Numbered from the stretch's first letter, positions 1 through 9,236 are shown. The stretch: DNA of 64,000 nucleotides from Methylobacterium adhaesivum (GCF_022179065.1 NZ_BPQD01000008.1:62001-126000); one strand, 5' to 3'. The notes: generated from the sequence alone by a model not told the origin. Translations and numbers: made by a program.

Positions 1-1
1 T

Positions 2-448
2 TCCTTCCACGACGCGCGGGGCCCCGAGCGGATGGAGCCGGGCGACCGGGCGATGGTGGCGGCCCTGCAGGAGGGGCGCGACTGGGTCTGGATCGCTGGC
101 AACCACGACCATGCCGTGTCGGAGGGTGTCGGCGGTCGCTATGCCGAGACTCTTTCCCTCGGCGGCCTCACCTTGCGGCACGAGCCGCGTGAGGGCACCG
201 TCGACGGCGAGATTGCCGGCCACTTGCATCCGTGCGGCAAGGTCGCCCTGCGCGGGCGTGCCGTCCGCCGACGCTGCTTCGTCACCGACGGTCGCCGCCT
301 GATCATGCCGGCCTTCGGCGCCTATGCGGGCGGCCTCAACGTGCGCAACCCGGTGTTCGAGCCGCTGTTTCCCACCGGCTTCACCGCGCATCTCCTGGGA
401 GACGGGCGGGTCTTCGCCATCGGCCGGACGATGCTGGCGAAGGATTAG
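2..448 (+). CDS. pdeM: PdeM-type ligase-associated DNA damage response endonuclease (5' partial)
   Basis: The reading frame is open from the left edge, so the true start lies outside the window; an internal ATG at 32 is not the start because residues before it (SFHDARGPER) belong to the conserved metallophosphoesterase metal-site segment. Further motifs are GNHDH and AGHLHP, which supply metal-binding Asn/His residues of calcineurin-like phosphoesterases, and a C-terminal LIMPAFGAYAGGLNV stretch characteristic of PdeM. The family is usually encoded beside an Lhr-type helicase and an ATP-dependent ligase and is thought to act in a DNA repair system; those partners would be upstream, beyond the edge. 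It converges with the DUF3429 gene, 16 bases away. Confidence 0.85.
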   Translation, partial: SFHDARGPERMEPGDRAMVAALQEGRDWVWIAGNHDHAVSEGVGGRYAETLSLGGLTLRHEPREGTVDGEIAGHLHPCGKVALRGRAVRRRCFVTDGRRLIMPAFGAYAGGLNVRNPVFEPLFPTGFTAHLLGDGRVFAIGRTMLAKD

Positions 449-464
449 CGTCGGCGGCCGCCCG

Positions 465-902
465 TCAGGCGGCGATGAGGAGGGAGAGGCCGGCCACCAC
501 CGAAAGGCCGAGGCGCAGGCGTCCGAGCCAGACCGGCACGAGGCCGCGGCGCGGCAGATCCTGATCGACGAGACCCCAGGCGAGGACGATGCAGCCGAGC
601 ATCCGCAGGTCCCAGGGGGCGGGGATCGCGAGGGCGGTCCAGGCCAGGAGTGAGGGGACGATGGCGATGGCGTAGTCGGCCCCGCCACCACCGCGCGCGG
701 CGGCGGCCCCCCAGCGGATGCCGCCGAGGAACGAGGCGATCACGGCTCCGTAGGTCGAGAGCACGGCCCGCGCGCTGAGTCCGAGAGTGCTCAGGCCCGC
801 ATCGCCGCCGGAGACCGACAGGAACGCGAAGCCGAGGAACGGGATCAGGCCGGCGGTCCCGAGAACCAGGGCCACCGGCGGTACCGTCGTCACGCGCGCC
901 AT
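465..902 (-). CDS. DUF3429 family small integral membrane protein
   Basis: Predicted 145-residue protein with about four hydrophobic segments (for example PVALVLGTAGLIPFLGFAFL near the start and YAIAIVPSLLAWTALAI in the middle) and a GGIRWG motif between helices typical of DUF3429 proteins. No enzymatic function is known for the family. I chose the ATG at 902 rather than the longer frame to 1025, because a GGAGAG ribosome-binding sequence sits just upstream and the extra N-terminal residues are charged, low-complexity and unlike the family. It is transcribed toward pdeM. The membrane location is an inference from hydrophobicity. Confidence 0.7.
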   Translation of the reverse strand: MARVTTVPPVALVLGTAGLIPFLGFAFLSVSGGDAGLSTLGLSARAVLSTYGAVIASFLGGIRWGAAAARGGGGADYAIAIVPSLLAWTALAIPAPWDLRMLGCIVLAWGLVDQDLPRRGLVPVWLGRLRLGLSVVAGLSLLIAA

Positions 903-1044
903 CGGCTCTCCGGTCGTCCATCTCCCCACCCCGTCCGGCCTCTGTGCCGGCCGGTTGGGGGCCTGCGCCATCCAAACGTCTCGGGGCACGCGGGGGAAGG
1001 CGGCAGATACCCGCACGCACCACATGCGGGGGCGGTGTGTCCGT

Positions 1045-4000
1045 TCAGCCGCGGCGCGGCGGGGTCGAAACCGGAGCGGGCGGCACCGCGCCGAGCAGGC
1101 TCATGGTCGGGGCGGCGGGCGCCGCCGGAGGCTCGTTGACGACGGGGTTGGCGACCTTGACCCTGAACGCGGAGACGAGGGCCTGGGCCGTTGCCAGATC
1201 CTTCGGAGCGAGCTTGGCCGCCACGTCGTCGCGCTTCTTCGCCGCGTCGGAATCGCCCTGCGCGCCCGCGGCCGAGAACCACAGGTAGGACTGCACGAGG
1301 TCCTGCGGCATGCCGAGTCCACGGGCATAGAGCACCGCGAGATTGTACTGGCTGTCGCGCAGGCCGTACTCGGCCGCGCGCTGGAACCAGTGGGCGGCCA
1401 TGGCGTAGTTCGGCTTGGCCGAGGTGGTGGGAGCCTCGGCCTGGATCACCGCGAGGTTGTGCATGGCGCGGACGTTGCCCTGCTCGGCCGCGCGACCGTA
1501 CCAGAGCTTGGCGAGGTTCAGGTCGCGGGGGACGCCGATGCCCTTCTCGTGGACGCCGCCGAGCTTGTACTGGGCCGGGGCGTAGCCGGCCTGGGCGAGA
1601 GCCTCGTAGAGTTTCTGCGACAACGCGATGTCGCGTCCCACGCCGCGTCCCTCGAAGAAGCGGGTGGCAAGGTCGTAGACGGCCGCGCCGTCGCCCTTGA
1701 CGGCTGCCTGTCGAAGGCCAGTGAGGTTCGACGGCACGACGGCGAGATCCGCCGATAGGTTCGCGACAGCCGGCACCTGCGGCACGCGGACCGCCTCCGC
1801 GTTGCCGAGATCGGATCTCAGCGCGATGTTCGCCTCGGTCGCGGTCGCATTCGGCTGTGAACCCTCCGAATTCATCGGCGGCGTGCTGGCAAGGGACTGG
1901 GTCGTCACCGGATCGGCGACGGGGGACGCGGCTCCCACCGGGGACTCGGCCTTGCGGGTCTCCGTGGCGGGGGCCGCCGCGATCTCGCGGGGGCCTTCGC
2001 CCATCTTCACGGCCTGGAGGGCACCGAGGGCGAGGATGATGGCCGCCAGCCCGAGGAGCAGGGGCTTGCGACGGCGGTCGATCTCCCGGCGCAGGCGCGT
2101 GATCAGGTTCAGGGCCGTGGCGGGGGCATCACCCCGGGATCCGTCGGCGGAGAGACGCGCGCTTGCGACGGACGCGTTGCTGGAGGCTTCGGCCTGGGCG
2201 ACCTGGGCGGCGCGGCGGGCCGCGGCGATGAAGCTCGTCTTGATGTCGCCGTCGTGGGCGGGCGGCGGATTGAGCTCGGCGCGCTCGGGAGCCGGCTCGC
2301 GGCCGGGCCGCCGGGCGCCCGGCTCCAGGGGCAGATCGCCCAAGGTGTCGTCGGCGGCCGGGCGGGCTGGCGGGCGCGCGGGACCCTTGATCGTGGGATT
2401 GGCGGCAGGCTTGGCCGTGGCCATGGCCGGAGCCTTGGCGGCGGACTGGGCCGGCGGCGTCGCGGTCATGCCGAGAAGGTATTCCGTCGCCGCGCGCGTC
2501 TCGGCGGCGACGGGCCCCGTCTCCGGCCGACCGAACTGGCCGGCGAGGCGCTCGAGGACCGTATGGACACCGGTGAGCGTCGATTGAAGGCGCTGCTCGG
2601 ACGCAGCGTGCTGGTCTCGGAGGTCGGCGAGTCCGGCCTGGAGACGGCTGAGTTCGGCGCCCTCGGCCACGGGCTCGACGGTGGTGGTCTGGGCCATCCG
2701 CTCGGCGATGGGAGCTTCCTCGCGCAGGGCCGAGACCTGGACGATGAGGTCGCCCATGGTGCGCTCGAGGCCCGCGAGGGCCGGATCAACGGCGCGGGTA
2801 TCGATGCGCGCGGCGAGCGAGAGAACCTGCTGCTCCAGGGAATCGAGCCCCTCCGCCGAGACGGTTTCGGAGGTGCTCATCCGGTCGACCTTCACCGAAA
2901 GGTCGTGCAGCATGCTGCGGATGGCCGTCAGTTCGGTGTCCGGTGCCGCCGGGCGGCGCAGGCTCGCGCCGAGGCCCTCGAGGCGCTCGATCAGCTCTCC
3001 GACGGGATTGGCGTTGACGGCGTCTACCTTTGCGGACAGCGCATCGATGCGGGTGATGATGGCATCCGAGTCGGGCGTGCCGTTCAGGGTGGCGCCGTCG
3101 CGCAGGGCGTCGAGCTTGGCCGCGATCGCGTCGATCCGTGCCTCGAGTCCGTTCGCGGGATTGCGATTCGCGCCCGTCCGGACCTCGTCGGACAGGGGAC
3201 GGGTCGACGCCGCGCCGGCCTTGTCGGCGAGGGCGCTCTGGAGGCGTCCGATTTCGGCGCTGATGGCGGCGACGTTCGCAGTGAGAACCTCGATGCGCTC
3301 GGGCGCCGCCAGACCGACGATGGCCGTGCGGATCTCCTGCAACTCGCGGAACAGGCCGTCGAGGGACTCGCGGTCCGCGAAGGCCTCCACGCCACTGCCG
3401 AGGACGGCATCGATGCGCGCGCCGAGGCGTTCGAGGTCGGCGGCGAGGCGGGCCTGCACTTCCCGGATGGTATCGCCGCCCAGGCGCTCGACGGCGCCGC
3501 GGATGTGATCGAGGGGGCCTTTCATCGCCGAGAGGACGGCCTGGGCCGGGGCCTTCTCGATCCCGACCGCGAGGGCGTGCATCGCCTCTTCGAGGGCGCC
3601 GACCTCACGGTCCGTGGCCACCCCGTCGAGGGCCGCGCGCAGGCGACCGGTCTCGCTGCGTAGCTCGCCGATGACGGCGCTGGGAGGCGTCTGCCCGGCA
3701 TCGAGCTCGCGCTGCCGCTGGCGGATTTCGCTCACGGCACCCCGGACATCGAGGGGGGCCGCCCGGCGCGATCCGGTGGGGCGGGTGGTGGCGATCTGGG
3801 TGCTCACCTCGGTGATCCGCCGCTCGAGGTTCTCGAGGGTCCGGTTGGTGAGATCCTGGGTCTCCGACTGGTCCTTCGCGATGCGGCGGTCCATGGCGTC
3901 GAGGCGGTCCATGAGCTGGGTCAGCGCCAGGGCCGTGGAATCGGATGAGGATTCGGGAAGCGCGAGGGCCTGAGTGACGGGCGCCGGGGGCGCCACCTCG

Positions 4001-4269
4001 GCGACGGGAGGCGGCGACTCGGCCTCCTGAGGCGGCGTCGCCTTGATCTTCCGGGGCGTGGCCGCCTGTCCCTGGCCCGCCCGCTTCGCGGAACCCGCAC
4101 GGCTGGGTTTCCCGGCCCCTTCGTCGGACGGCTGCACCGGCGCATCGGGGGTGACGATGGAGGCGATCCAGGTTTCCACGGGAACCCCGGCCCGGCGAGC
4201 CACGTCGCGCGCGGCACCGAGGATGTCCGGGTCGAAACCGTCGAGATCGATGGGGGCGGAACGTGTCAT
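1045..4269 (-). CDS. PodJ-like coiled-coil protein with one membrane segment and C-terminal Sel1 repeats
   Basis: Predicted 1074-residue protein. Residues about 1-110 are polar and proline/alanine rich; about 110-560 are heptad-rich with many short LxxR/LxxL repeats, consistent with long coiled coils; about 570-700 is Ala/Pro-rich linker; one hydrophobic segment (PLLLGLAAIILALGALQAV) lies near 733-752 after an RRRK stop; the rest would be periplasmic. Residues about 860-1020 carry four Sel1-type repeats (AVYDLATRFFEGRGVGRD, APAQYKLGGVHEKGIGVPRD, and so on). This order matches the polar organiser PodJ of Caulobacter and relatives, but the peptidoglycan-binding domain found at the PodJ C-terminus is absent. 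A role in polar localisation or cell-cycle scaffolding is therefore an inference. It is divergent from the acyl-CoA dehydrogenase gene. Confidence 0.7.
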   Translation of the reverse strand: MTRSAPIDLDGFDPDILGAARDVARRAGVPVETWIASIVTPDAPVQPSDEGAGKPSRAGSAKRAGQGQAATPRKIKATPPQEAESPPPVAEVAPPAPVTQALALPESSSDSTALALTQLMDRLDAMDRRIAKDQSETQDLTNRTLENLERRITEVSTQIATTRPTGSRRAAPLDVRGAVSEIRQRQRELDAGQTPPSAVIGELRSETGRLRAALDGVATDREVGALEEAMHALAVGIEKAPAQAVLSAMKGPLDHIRGAVERLGGDTIREVQARLAADLERLGARIDAVLGSGVEAFADRESLDGLFRELQEIRTAIVGLAAPERIEVLTANVAAISAEIGRLQSALADKAGAASTRPLSDEVRTGANRNPANGLEARIDAIAAKLDALRDGATLNGTPDSDAIITRIDALSAKVDAVNANPVGELIERLEGLGASLRRPAAPDTELTAIRSMLHDLSVKVDRMSTSETVSAEGLDSLEQQVLSLAARIDTRAVDPALAGLERTMGDLIVQVSALREEAPIAERMAQTTTVEPVAEGAELSRLQAGLADLRDQHAASEQRLQSTLTGVHTVLERLAGQFGRPETGPVAAETRAATEYLLGMTATPPAQSAAKAPAMATAKPAANPTIKGPARPPARPAADDTLGDLPLEPGARRPGREPAPERAELNPPPAHDGDIKTSFIAAARRAAQVAQAEASSNASVASARLSADGSRGDAPATALNLITRLRREIDRRRKPLLLGLAAIILALGALQAVKMGEGPREIAAAPATETRKAESPVGAASPVADPVTTQSLASTPPMNSEGSQPNATATEANIALRSDLGNAEAVRVPQVPAVANLSADLAVVPSNLTGLRQAAVKGDGAAVYDLATRFFEGRGVGRDIALSQKLYEALAQAGYAPAQYKLGGVHEKGIGVPRDLNLAKLWYGRAAEQGNVRAMHNLAVIQAEAPTTSAKPNYAMAAHWFQRAAEYGLRDSQYNLAVLYARGLGMPQDLVQSYLWFSAAGAQGDSDAAKKRDDVAAKLAPKDLATAQALVSAFRVKVANPVVNEPPAAPAAPTMSLLGAVPPAPVSTPPRRG

Positions 4270-4551
4270 CGTCTAACCTGATTCGGCGAGGTCCGGTCTC
4301 GACTTACGGCGCCGGACCTCACGGGGATGACGGCTCGGGTCGAAATCGGATCGTCTGACCCAACCATTAACTTTCTTAGTAAAGAGTTGGTTAATTTCCC
4401 TCGGGGCTCGGTCACGAAACCCTCCGGGATCGTGCGGGCACCCCCACTTTACCGAACCCGGCGAAATAGTTTATATGTGAACCATTCAATGCGTGGCCCG
4501 GCGATTCGCCGGAACGTTAAGGGCCGCCGGACACGGGAAGGACGCTGCGAG

Positions 4552-6339
4552 ATGCCGAGCTACAAGGCACCGGTCGAGGACGTTCTGTTTCTTCTGAACG
4601 ACGTGCTCGGCTTCCAACGCCATAGCAATCTCCGGGGCTTCGCCGACGCCTCGCCCGACGTGGTCGAGGCAGTGCTCACCGAGGGCGCCAAGCTCGCCGA
4701 GGCGGTGCTGGCGCCCCTCAACGCCGTCGGCGACCGGGAGGGCTGTACCCGTCAGGCGGATGGCAGCGTCACCACGCCGAAGGGCTACCGCGCCGGTTAC
4801 GAGGCGTATGCCAGGGGCGGTTGGATGGGGCTTTCCGTGCCCGAGGCATTCGGCGGCCAGGGCCTGCCCCACACCCTCAATACCGCGATCCAGGAATTCG
4901 CCTCCGGCGCCAATCTCGCGCTCAGCATGTATCCGGGCCTGACTCAGGGGGCGATGGCGGCCCTCCTCGTCCACGGCTCGGAGACCCAGAAGGCGACCTA
5001 CTTGCCCCGGATGGTCGAGGGCGCCTGGACCGGCACAATGAACCTCACCGAGCCGCATTGCGGTACGGATCTCGGGCTCCTGAAGACCAAGGCGGTGCCC
5101 AACGGCGACGGGTCCTACAGCCTCACCGGCACCAAGATCTTCATCTCGGCCGGCGAGCACGACCTCTCCGAGAACATCATCCACCTCGTCATCGCGCGGA
5201 TTGAGGGGGCGCCGGCCGGCACCAAGGGAATCTCCCTCTTCGTCGTGCCGAAATTCCTCGTGAATGCGGACGGGTCGGTCGGCGCCCGCAACGGCGTGTC
5301 CTGCGGCTCCCTCGAGCATAAGATGGGCATCCACGGCAATTCGACCTGCGTCATGAACTACGACGGCGCCACGGGCTGGCTCGTCGGCCAGGAGAACCGC
5401 GGCCTCAACGCCATGTTCGTGATGATGAACGAGGCCCGCCTTGCCGTGGGCGTCCAGGGCCTCGGCCAGTCCGAGGTCGCCTACCAGAACGCCGTGGCCT
5501 ACGCGAAGGATCGGCTTCAGGGCCGGGCGCTGACGGGCGCGAAGGCCCCCGACAAGGCGGCGGATCCGATCATCGTCCATCCGGACGTGCGCCGCACCCT
5601 CATGGGGATCCGCGCCTTCAACGAAGCGGCCCGCGCGCTGGTCCTCTGGACCGCCCTCCAGGCCGATATCGGCCATCGCTCCGAGGATGCCGCCGAGCGC
5701 CAGCGGGCCGAGGACCACATGGGCCTGATGACTCCGGTGGTGAAGGGCGTGCTGACGGACCGGGGCTTCGCCAACGCGGTCGAGGCGCAGCAGCTGTTCG
5801 GCGGCCACGGCTACGTCGAGGAATGGGGGATGTCGCAGTTCGTGCGCGATGCCCGCATCGCCATGATCTACGAAGGCGCCAACGGCATCCAGGCCATGGA
5901 CCTCATCGGCCGCAAGCTGCCCAAGGACGGCGGCCGCGCGATGATGAGCTTCCTCGCGGAGGTTCAGACCTTCCTGAAGGACCACGGCGAGAGCGAGGCC
6001 ATGAAGCCCTACACCGCTCCGCTCCAGGCTGGACTGAACGACCTGCAAGGCGCCACCATGTGGTTCATGCAAAACGCGTTTTCAAAGCCCGACCATGCGG
6101 GCGCCAGCGCCACCGACTACATGCACCTCCTCGGCCTCGTCGCCATGGGCTACATGTGGGCCCGCATCGCCGAGGCGGCGCTCGCCAACCAGGCCGACGG
6201 CGCATCCGACCGGATGGCGGACAAGCTCGTCGTCGGCCGCTTCTATATGGAGCGGATGCTGCCCGAGACGGCCCTGCGGCTGGTGCGGATCAAGGCCGGG
6301 TCGGACACCACCATGGCGCTCGGCGCCGAGGCGTTTTAG
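4552..6339 (+). CDS. Acyl-CoA dehydrogenase (DmdC/FadE-like, C-terminal-extended type)
   Basis: Flavoenzyme that oxidises acyl-CoA to trans-2-enoyl-CoA in the first step of beta-oxidation, passing electrons to ETF. The 595-residue length and N-terminus (MPSYKAPVEDVLFLLNDVLGF) fit the long acyl-CoA dehydrogenase subgroup that includes 3-methylmercaptopropionyl-CoA dehydrogenase DmdC. Visible motifs are LTEPHCGTDLG and TKIFISAGEHD for flavin/substrate binding, GGHGYVEEW, and IYEGANGIQ near residue 440, which carries the catalytic base Glu. The ATG at 4552 has GGAAGGA nine bases upstream; an extension to 4327 lacks similarity. Substrate chain length cannot be read from sequence. The thiolase gene follows 158 bases downstream on the same strand. 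Confidence 0.9.
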   Translation: MPSYKAPVEDVLFLLNDVLGFQRHSNLRGFADASPDVVEAVLTEGAKLAEAVLAPLNAVGDREGCTRQADGSVTTPKGYRAGYEAYARGGWMGLSVPEAFGGQGLPHTLNTAIQEFASGANLALSMYPGLTQGAMAALLVHGSETQKATYLPRMVEGAWTGTMNLTEPHCGTDLGLLKTKAVPNGDGSYSLTGTKIFISAGEHDLSENIIHLVIARIEGAPAGTKGISLFVVPKFLVNADGSVGARNGVSCGSLEHKMGIHGNSTCVMNYDGATGWLVGQENRGLNAMFVMMNEARLAVGVQGLGQSEVAYQNAVAYAKDRLQGRALTGAKAPDKAADPIIVHPDVRRTLMGIRAFNEAARALVLWTALQADIGHRSEDAAERQRAEDHMGLMTPVVKGVLTDRGFANAVEAQQLFGGHGYVEEWGMSQFVRDARIAMIYEGANGIQAMDLIGRKLPKDGGRAMMSFLAEVQTFLKDHGESEAMKPYTAPLQAGLNDLQGATMWFMQNAFSKPDHAGASATDYMHLLGLVAMGYMWARIAEAALANQADGASDRMADKLVVGRFYMERMLPETALRLVRIKAGSDTTMALGAEAF

Positions 6340-6497
6340 ACCGGACGCCGACCGAGGCCGCCCCGTCGGAGGCCCTTCCCGACGAAGGCGCCGCCATGCG
6401 TCGGCGGGGAATGGGATCGCATCGAGGGACCCGTGCACGGTCCGTGTCTTTCTGCCGCCCGGCCCTCCGCGAGGGCCCGGGAATCCGGAGACGAAAT

Positions 6498-7706
6498 ATG
6501 CCCGAGGCCTATATCTACGATCACGTCCGCACCCCGCGGGGCCGTGGTAAGCCCGATGGCGCACTCCACGAGGTCACGGCCCTGCGGCTAGCCGAAGTGG
6601 CCCTGCGCGCCCTCAAGGACCGCAACGGCCTCGACACCCGGCGCGTCGACGACGTGATCCTCGGCTGCGTCGATCCCGTCGGCGAGGCCGGTGGTGACAT
6701 CGCCCGCGCCGCTGCCCTGGTCGCCGATTACGGCACTCACGTACCGGGTGTGCAGATCAACCGCTTCTGCGCCTCGGGCCTCGACGCGGTGAACTTCGCC
6801 GCCGCCCAGGTGATGGCCGGCCAGCACGACATGACCGTGGGCGGGGGCGTCGAATCCATGAGCCGCGTGGGCCTTGGTGCCTCCGGCGGCGCCTGGCCTG
6901 TGGACCCGGCCATCGCCATCAAGTCGTGGTTCATGCCGCAGGGCGTATCGGCCGACCTCATCGCGACGAAATACGGCTTCACCCGTGCCGATTGCGACGC
7001 CTACGCCGTCGAATCGCAGAAGCGTTCGGCCGCCGCCTGGGCCGAGGGCCGCTTCGCGAACGCCCTCGTGCCCGTGCGCGACATCAACGGGATCACGCTG
7101 CTTGCCACCGACGAGCACATGCGTCCGTCCACCGATATGCAGTCGCTCGGTCAGCTCAAGGCGTCGTTCGTGCAAATGGGCCAGATGGGCGGGTTCGACG
7201 CCGTCGCCATCGACGCCCATCCGGATGTCGAGGCCGTGGATCACGTCCACCACGCCGGCAACTCGTCCGGCATCGTCGACGGCGCCGCTGCCGTACTCAT
7301 CGGCTCGCGCGAGGCCGGGGACGCCGCCGGGTTGCGGCCGCGCGCCCGTATCCGGGCCTTCGCCAATATCGGTTCGGACCCGGCCCTGATGCTCACCGGC
7401 CCCGTCGACGTCACCCGCAAGGTGTTGGCCCGCTCGGGCCTCGGCCTCGACGACATCGACCTGTTCGAGGTCAACGAGGCCTTCGCGGCCGTGGTCCTGC
7501 GCTTCCAGCAGGCGTTCGACCTCGATCCGGCCCGGGTCAATGTCTGCGGCGGCGCCATCGCCATGGGCCATCCCCTCGGGGCCACCGGGGCGATGATCCT
7601 CGGCACCGTCCTCGACGAATTGGAGCGCACCGGCAAGGAGCGCGCCCTCGTCACCCTCTGCATCGGCGCGGGCATGGGCACGGCGACGATCATCGAGCGG
7701 GTCTGA
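6498..7706 (+). CDS. Acetyl-CoA C-acyltransferase (thiolase)
   Basis: Thiolase of 402 residues that cleaves 3-ketoacyl-CoA with CoA in the last step of beta-oxidation, or condenses two acetyl-CoA in reverse. The nucleophilic Cys is in NRFCASGLDAV (about Cys91), the catalytic His in AMGHPLGATG (about His358) and the second Cys in CIGAGMG (about Cys388); all three are present. The ATG at 6498 has GGAG seven bases upstream; the long in-frame extension to 5823 runs antisense-like through the dehydrogenase gene and is not coding. Its position between an acyl-CoA dehydrogenase and a hydratase/dehydrogenase gene supports a degradative FadA-like role, but a biosynthetic PhaA-like role cannot be excluded. 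Confidence 0.92.
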   Translation: MPEAYIYDHVRTPRGRGKPDGALHEVTALRLAEVALRALKDRNGLDTRRVDDVILGCVDPVGEAGGDIARAAALVADYGTHVPGVQINRFCASGLDAVNFAAAQVMAGQHDMTVGGGVESMSRVGLGASGGAWPVDPAIAIKSWFMPQGVSADLIATKYGFTRADCDAYAVESQKRSAAAWAEGRFANALVPVRDINGITLLATDEHMRPSTDMQSLGQLKASFVQMGQMGGFDAVAIDAHPDVEAVDHVHHAGNSSGIVDGAAAVLIGSREAGDAAGLRPRARIRAFANIGSDPALMLTGPVDVTRKVLARSGLGLDDIDLFEVNEAFAAVVLRFQQAFDLDPARVNVCGGAIAMGHPLGATGAMILGTVLDELERTGKERALVTLCIGAGMGTATIIERV

Positions 7707-7826
7707 GACCGGCTTCGTTCTGTTCGAAACGGCAACTGCCAAACCCTTCGAAACACTGGTAGACGGCGGCGCCCGGCGCGCCTTCGCGCTGGGCCTCAAG
7801 CCAGAAGAACCGGGAGAAACGCCACG

Positions 7827-8309
7827 ATGACGCGCCTGCTCGCCACCCTTTGCCTCACCACCGCCCTGTGCCTGCCGCTGACCGCCCGCGCCGACGACGC
7901 CTCCGACCGCGTCACGGTGGCGAGGGACCTCGTGCAGAAGACTCTGATCAAGAACCTCGAGACCGGGTTCACCGGTGCCCTCGAGAAGACCGTCGCCTCG
8001 ATGCCCGAGGACAAGGCCGAGGCCGTACGCAAGGAAGTGCGCGCCGAATTCGACAAGCAGCGCGAGGTCATGCTCGACGGTCTGTCGAAGGCCTATGCGG
8101 AAAAATTCACGCTCGACGAGCTGAAGCACCTCAGCGGCATCTACGACGACAAGACCTACCAGAAGTTCCAGGCCGTTAACGCCGATCCCGCCTCCAGTGT
8201 GACGGCGATCTCGCAGGCCTCGGTGACGAAGCTCCTCAACATGCTTGCCATCGCTCAGGCCGGCGACAGCAAGGCCGGAACGCCGCCCCTGCCGACGCCA
8301 ACACGCTGA
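7827..8309 (+). CDS. DUF2059 domain secreted protein
   Basis: Predicted 160-residue protein with a typical Sec signal peptide (positively charged MTR, hydrophobic LLATLCLTTALCLPL, cleavage after TARA). The mature part is helical and charged and contains the DUF2059 signature around FTLDELKHLSGIYDDKTYQKF, a segment repeated in many small alphaproteobacterial periplasmic proteins of unknown function. A GGGAGA ribosome-binding site precedes the ATG. It lies 120 bases after the thiolase gene, so co-transcription is possible, and it ends shortly before a strong hairpin that would terminate both this gene and the converging EAL gene. I do not infer a function. Confidence 0.75.
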   Translation: MTRLLATLCLTTALCLPLTARADDASDRVTVARDLVQKTLIKNLETGFTGALEKTVASMPEDKAEAVRKEVRAEFDKQREVMLDGLSKAYAEKFTLDELKHLSGIYDDKTYQKFQAVNADPASSVTAISQASVTKLLNMLAIAQAGDSKAGTPPLPTPTR

Positions 8310-8356
8310 GACGCGGCCTTCCCCGTGCCGGCCGCCCCCCCGATCGAGTCCCCCTG

Positions 8357-8388
8357 CCCCCCGGATCGGCTCTGCGCGATCCGGGGGG
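8357..8388. terminator. Bidirectional hairpin terminator between converging DUF2059 and EAL genes
   Basis: A perfect 12-bp stem, arms CCCCCCGGATCG (8357-8368) and CGATCCGGGGGG (8377-8388), closes an 8-base loop between the stop codon at 8309 and the opposing stop at 8394. There is no U tract on either side, as is common in GC-rich genomes, so terminator function is inferred from position and stem strength. Confidence 0.6.
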
Positions 8389-8393
8389 GCGGC

Positions 8394-9197
8394 TCAGGCG
8401 ACCAGCCGAGACTCGGCCGGCGCCGGGGCGGTAGGGTCGGGCACCGGAAATCCGGCTACGGGCGGCAGGTGTTCGACGGCGGGACGGGCGAAATAGTACC
8501 CCTGGAACAGGGTCGCGCCGAGGCCGCGCAGGGTCGCGAGCTCCTCCGCCGTCTCCACGCCCTCGGCGATCACCGCGATATCGAGGTCGACGGCGATGGC
8601 GATGAGATTGCGCACGATGACCTGCCGGCGCCGGTCGGTGTCGATGCCGCGCAGGAGATCCATGTCGATCTTGATGAGGTCGGGCTGGAAGTTCGTCAGG
8701 AGACTGAGGCCCGCGAACCCGGCTCCGAAATCGTCCAGCGCCGTGAGGAAGCCCTGTTTGCGGTACTCGGTGACGATGCGGGTGACATGCGCCGTGTCGC
8801 GAAACTTCTCGTTCTCCGTGAACTCGAACATGATCCGATCGTGCGCGAAGCCGGCCCGGCGCGCGGCCTCCAGGGACGAGCGGATGCAGGCCGCCGGCTC
8901 GTAGACGGCGTTCGGCATGAAGTTGATGGACAGCCGGGTTTCGTCGTCGGCGGGGAACAGGCGACCGGCGAGGTCGATCGCCTTGACCCGCGCCGCCTGA
9001 TCGAAACGATAGATGGTCTCGGGCGTCACCCGATCGAGGATGGAGCCGGCGGATTGACCGTCCGGCCCCCGCACCAGGGCTTCGTAGCCCCAGATCCGCT
9101 CCGCCGCGAGGTCGAGGATGGGCTGGAACGCCATGGTGAAGGTGAAATCGAGGGGCGCACCTTCGCCGCAGCCCTGGCAGCGCGTTCGGACTGTCAT
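8394..9197 (-). CDS. EAL-domain cyclic-di-GMP phosphodiesterase with N-terminal CxxC
   Basis: Predicted 267-residue stand-alone EAL protein that would hydrolyse c-di-GMP to pGpG. The key residues of an active EAL domain are visible: YEALVRG, the Asn in INFMPN, the Glu in EFTEN, DDFGAGFAGLSLL, the Lys in LIKIDMDLL, AEGVET and the Gln in LFQGYYF. No sensor domain is present apart from a short N-terminus with CQGCG, which could bind metal or respond to redox. The ATG at 9197 has AGGAAG seven bases upstream; the frame extends to 9404 but crosses the divergent gene start. It is divergent from the multifunctional beta-oxidation gene. Confidence 0.85.
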   Translation of the reverse strand: MTVRTRCQGCGEGAPLDFTFTMAFQPILDLAAERIWGYEALVRGPDGQSAGSILDRVTPETIYRFDQAARVKAIDLAGRLFPADDETRLSINFMPNAVYEPAACIRSSLEAARRAGFAHDRIMFEFTENEKFRDTAHVTRIVTEYRKQGFLTALDDFGAGFAGLSLLTNFQPDLIKIDMDLLRGIDTDRRRQVIVRNLIAIAVDLDIAVIAEGVETAEELATLRGLGATLFQGYYFARPAVEHLPPVAGFPVPDPTAPAPAESRLVA

Positions 9198-9214
9198 CGT
9201 GATCTTCCTGAGAA

Positions 9215-9236
9215 CGGTACGTTCCGTTTGGTACCG
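9215..9236. promoter_or_regulatory. Inverted repeat between divergent EAL and hydratase/dehydrogenase genes
   Basis: Perfect 6-bp arms CGGTAC (9215-9220) and GTACCG (9231-9236), separated by 10 bases, lie in the 115-base divergent region, with a weaker overlapping GTTC/GAAC pair at 9221-9224 and 9236-9239. The size and symmetry would suit a TetR/FadR-type operator controlling beta-oxidation, but this is inference; no regulator gene lies beside it. Confidence 0.3.

Noticed and set aside
2254-3663. 469-codon plus-strand frame
   Set aside because: Antisense shadow of the Sel1/coiled-coil gene; Gly/Arg-rich without motifs.
4360-4390. CCAAC...GTTGG symmetry in the AT-rich region before the acyl-CoA dehydrogenase gene
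   Set aside because: Only the 5-bp ends match; the interior is not symmetric enough to call an operator.
4486-6072. 528-codon minus-strand frame
   Set aside because: Antisense shadow of the acyl-CoA dehydrogenase gene.
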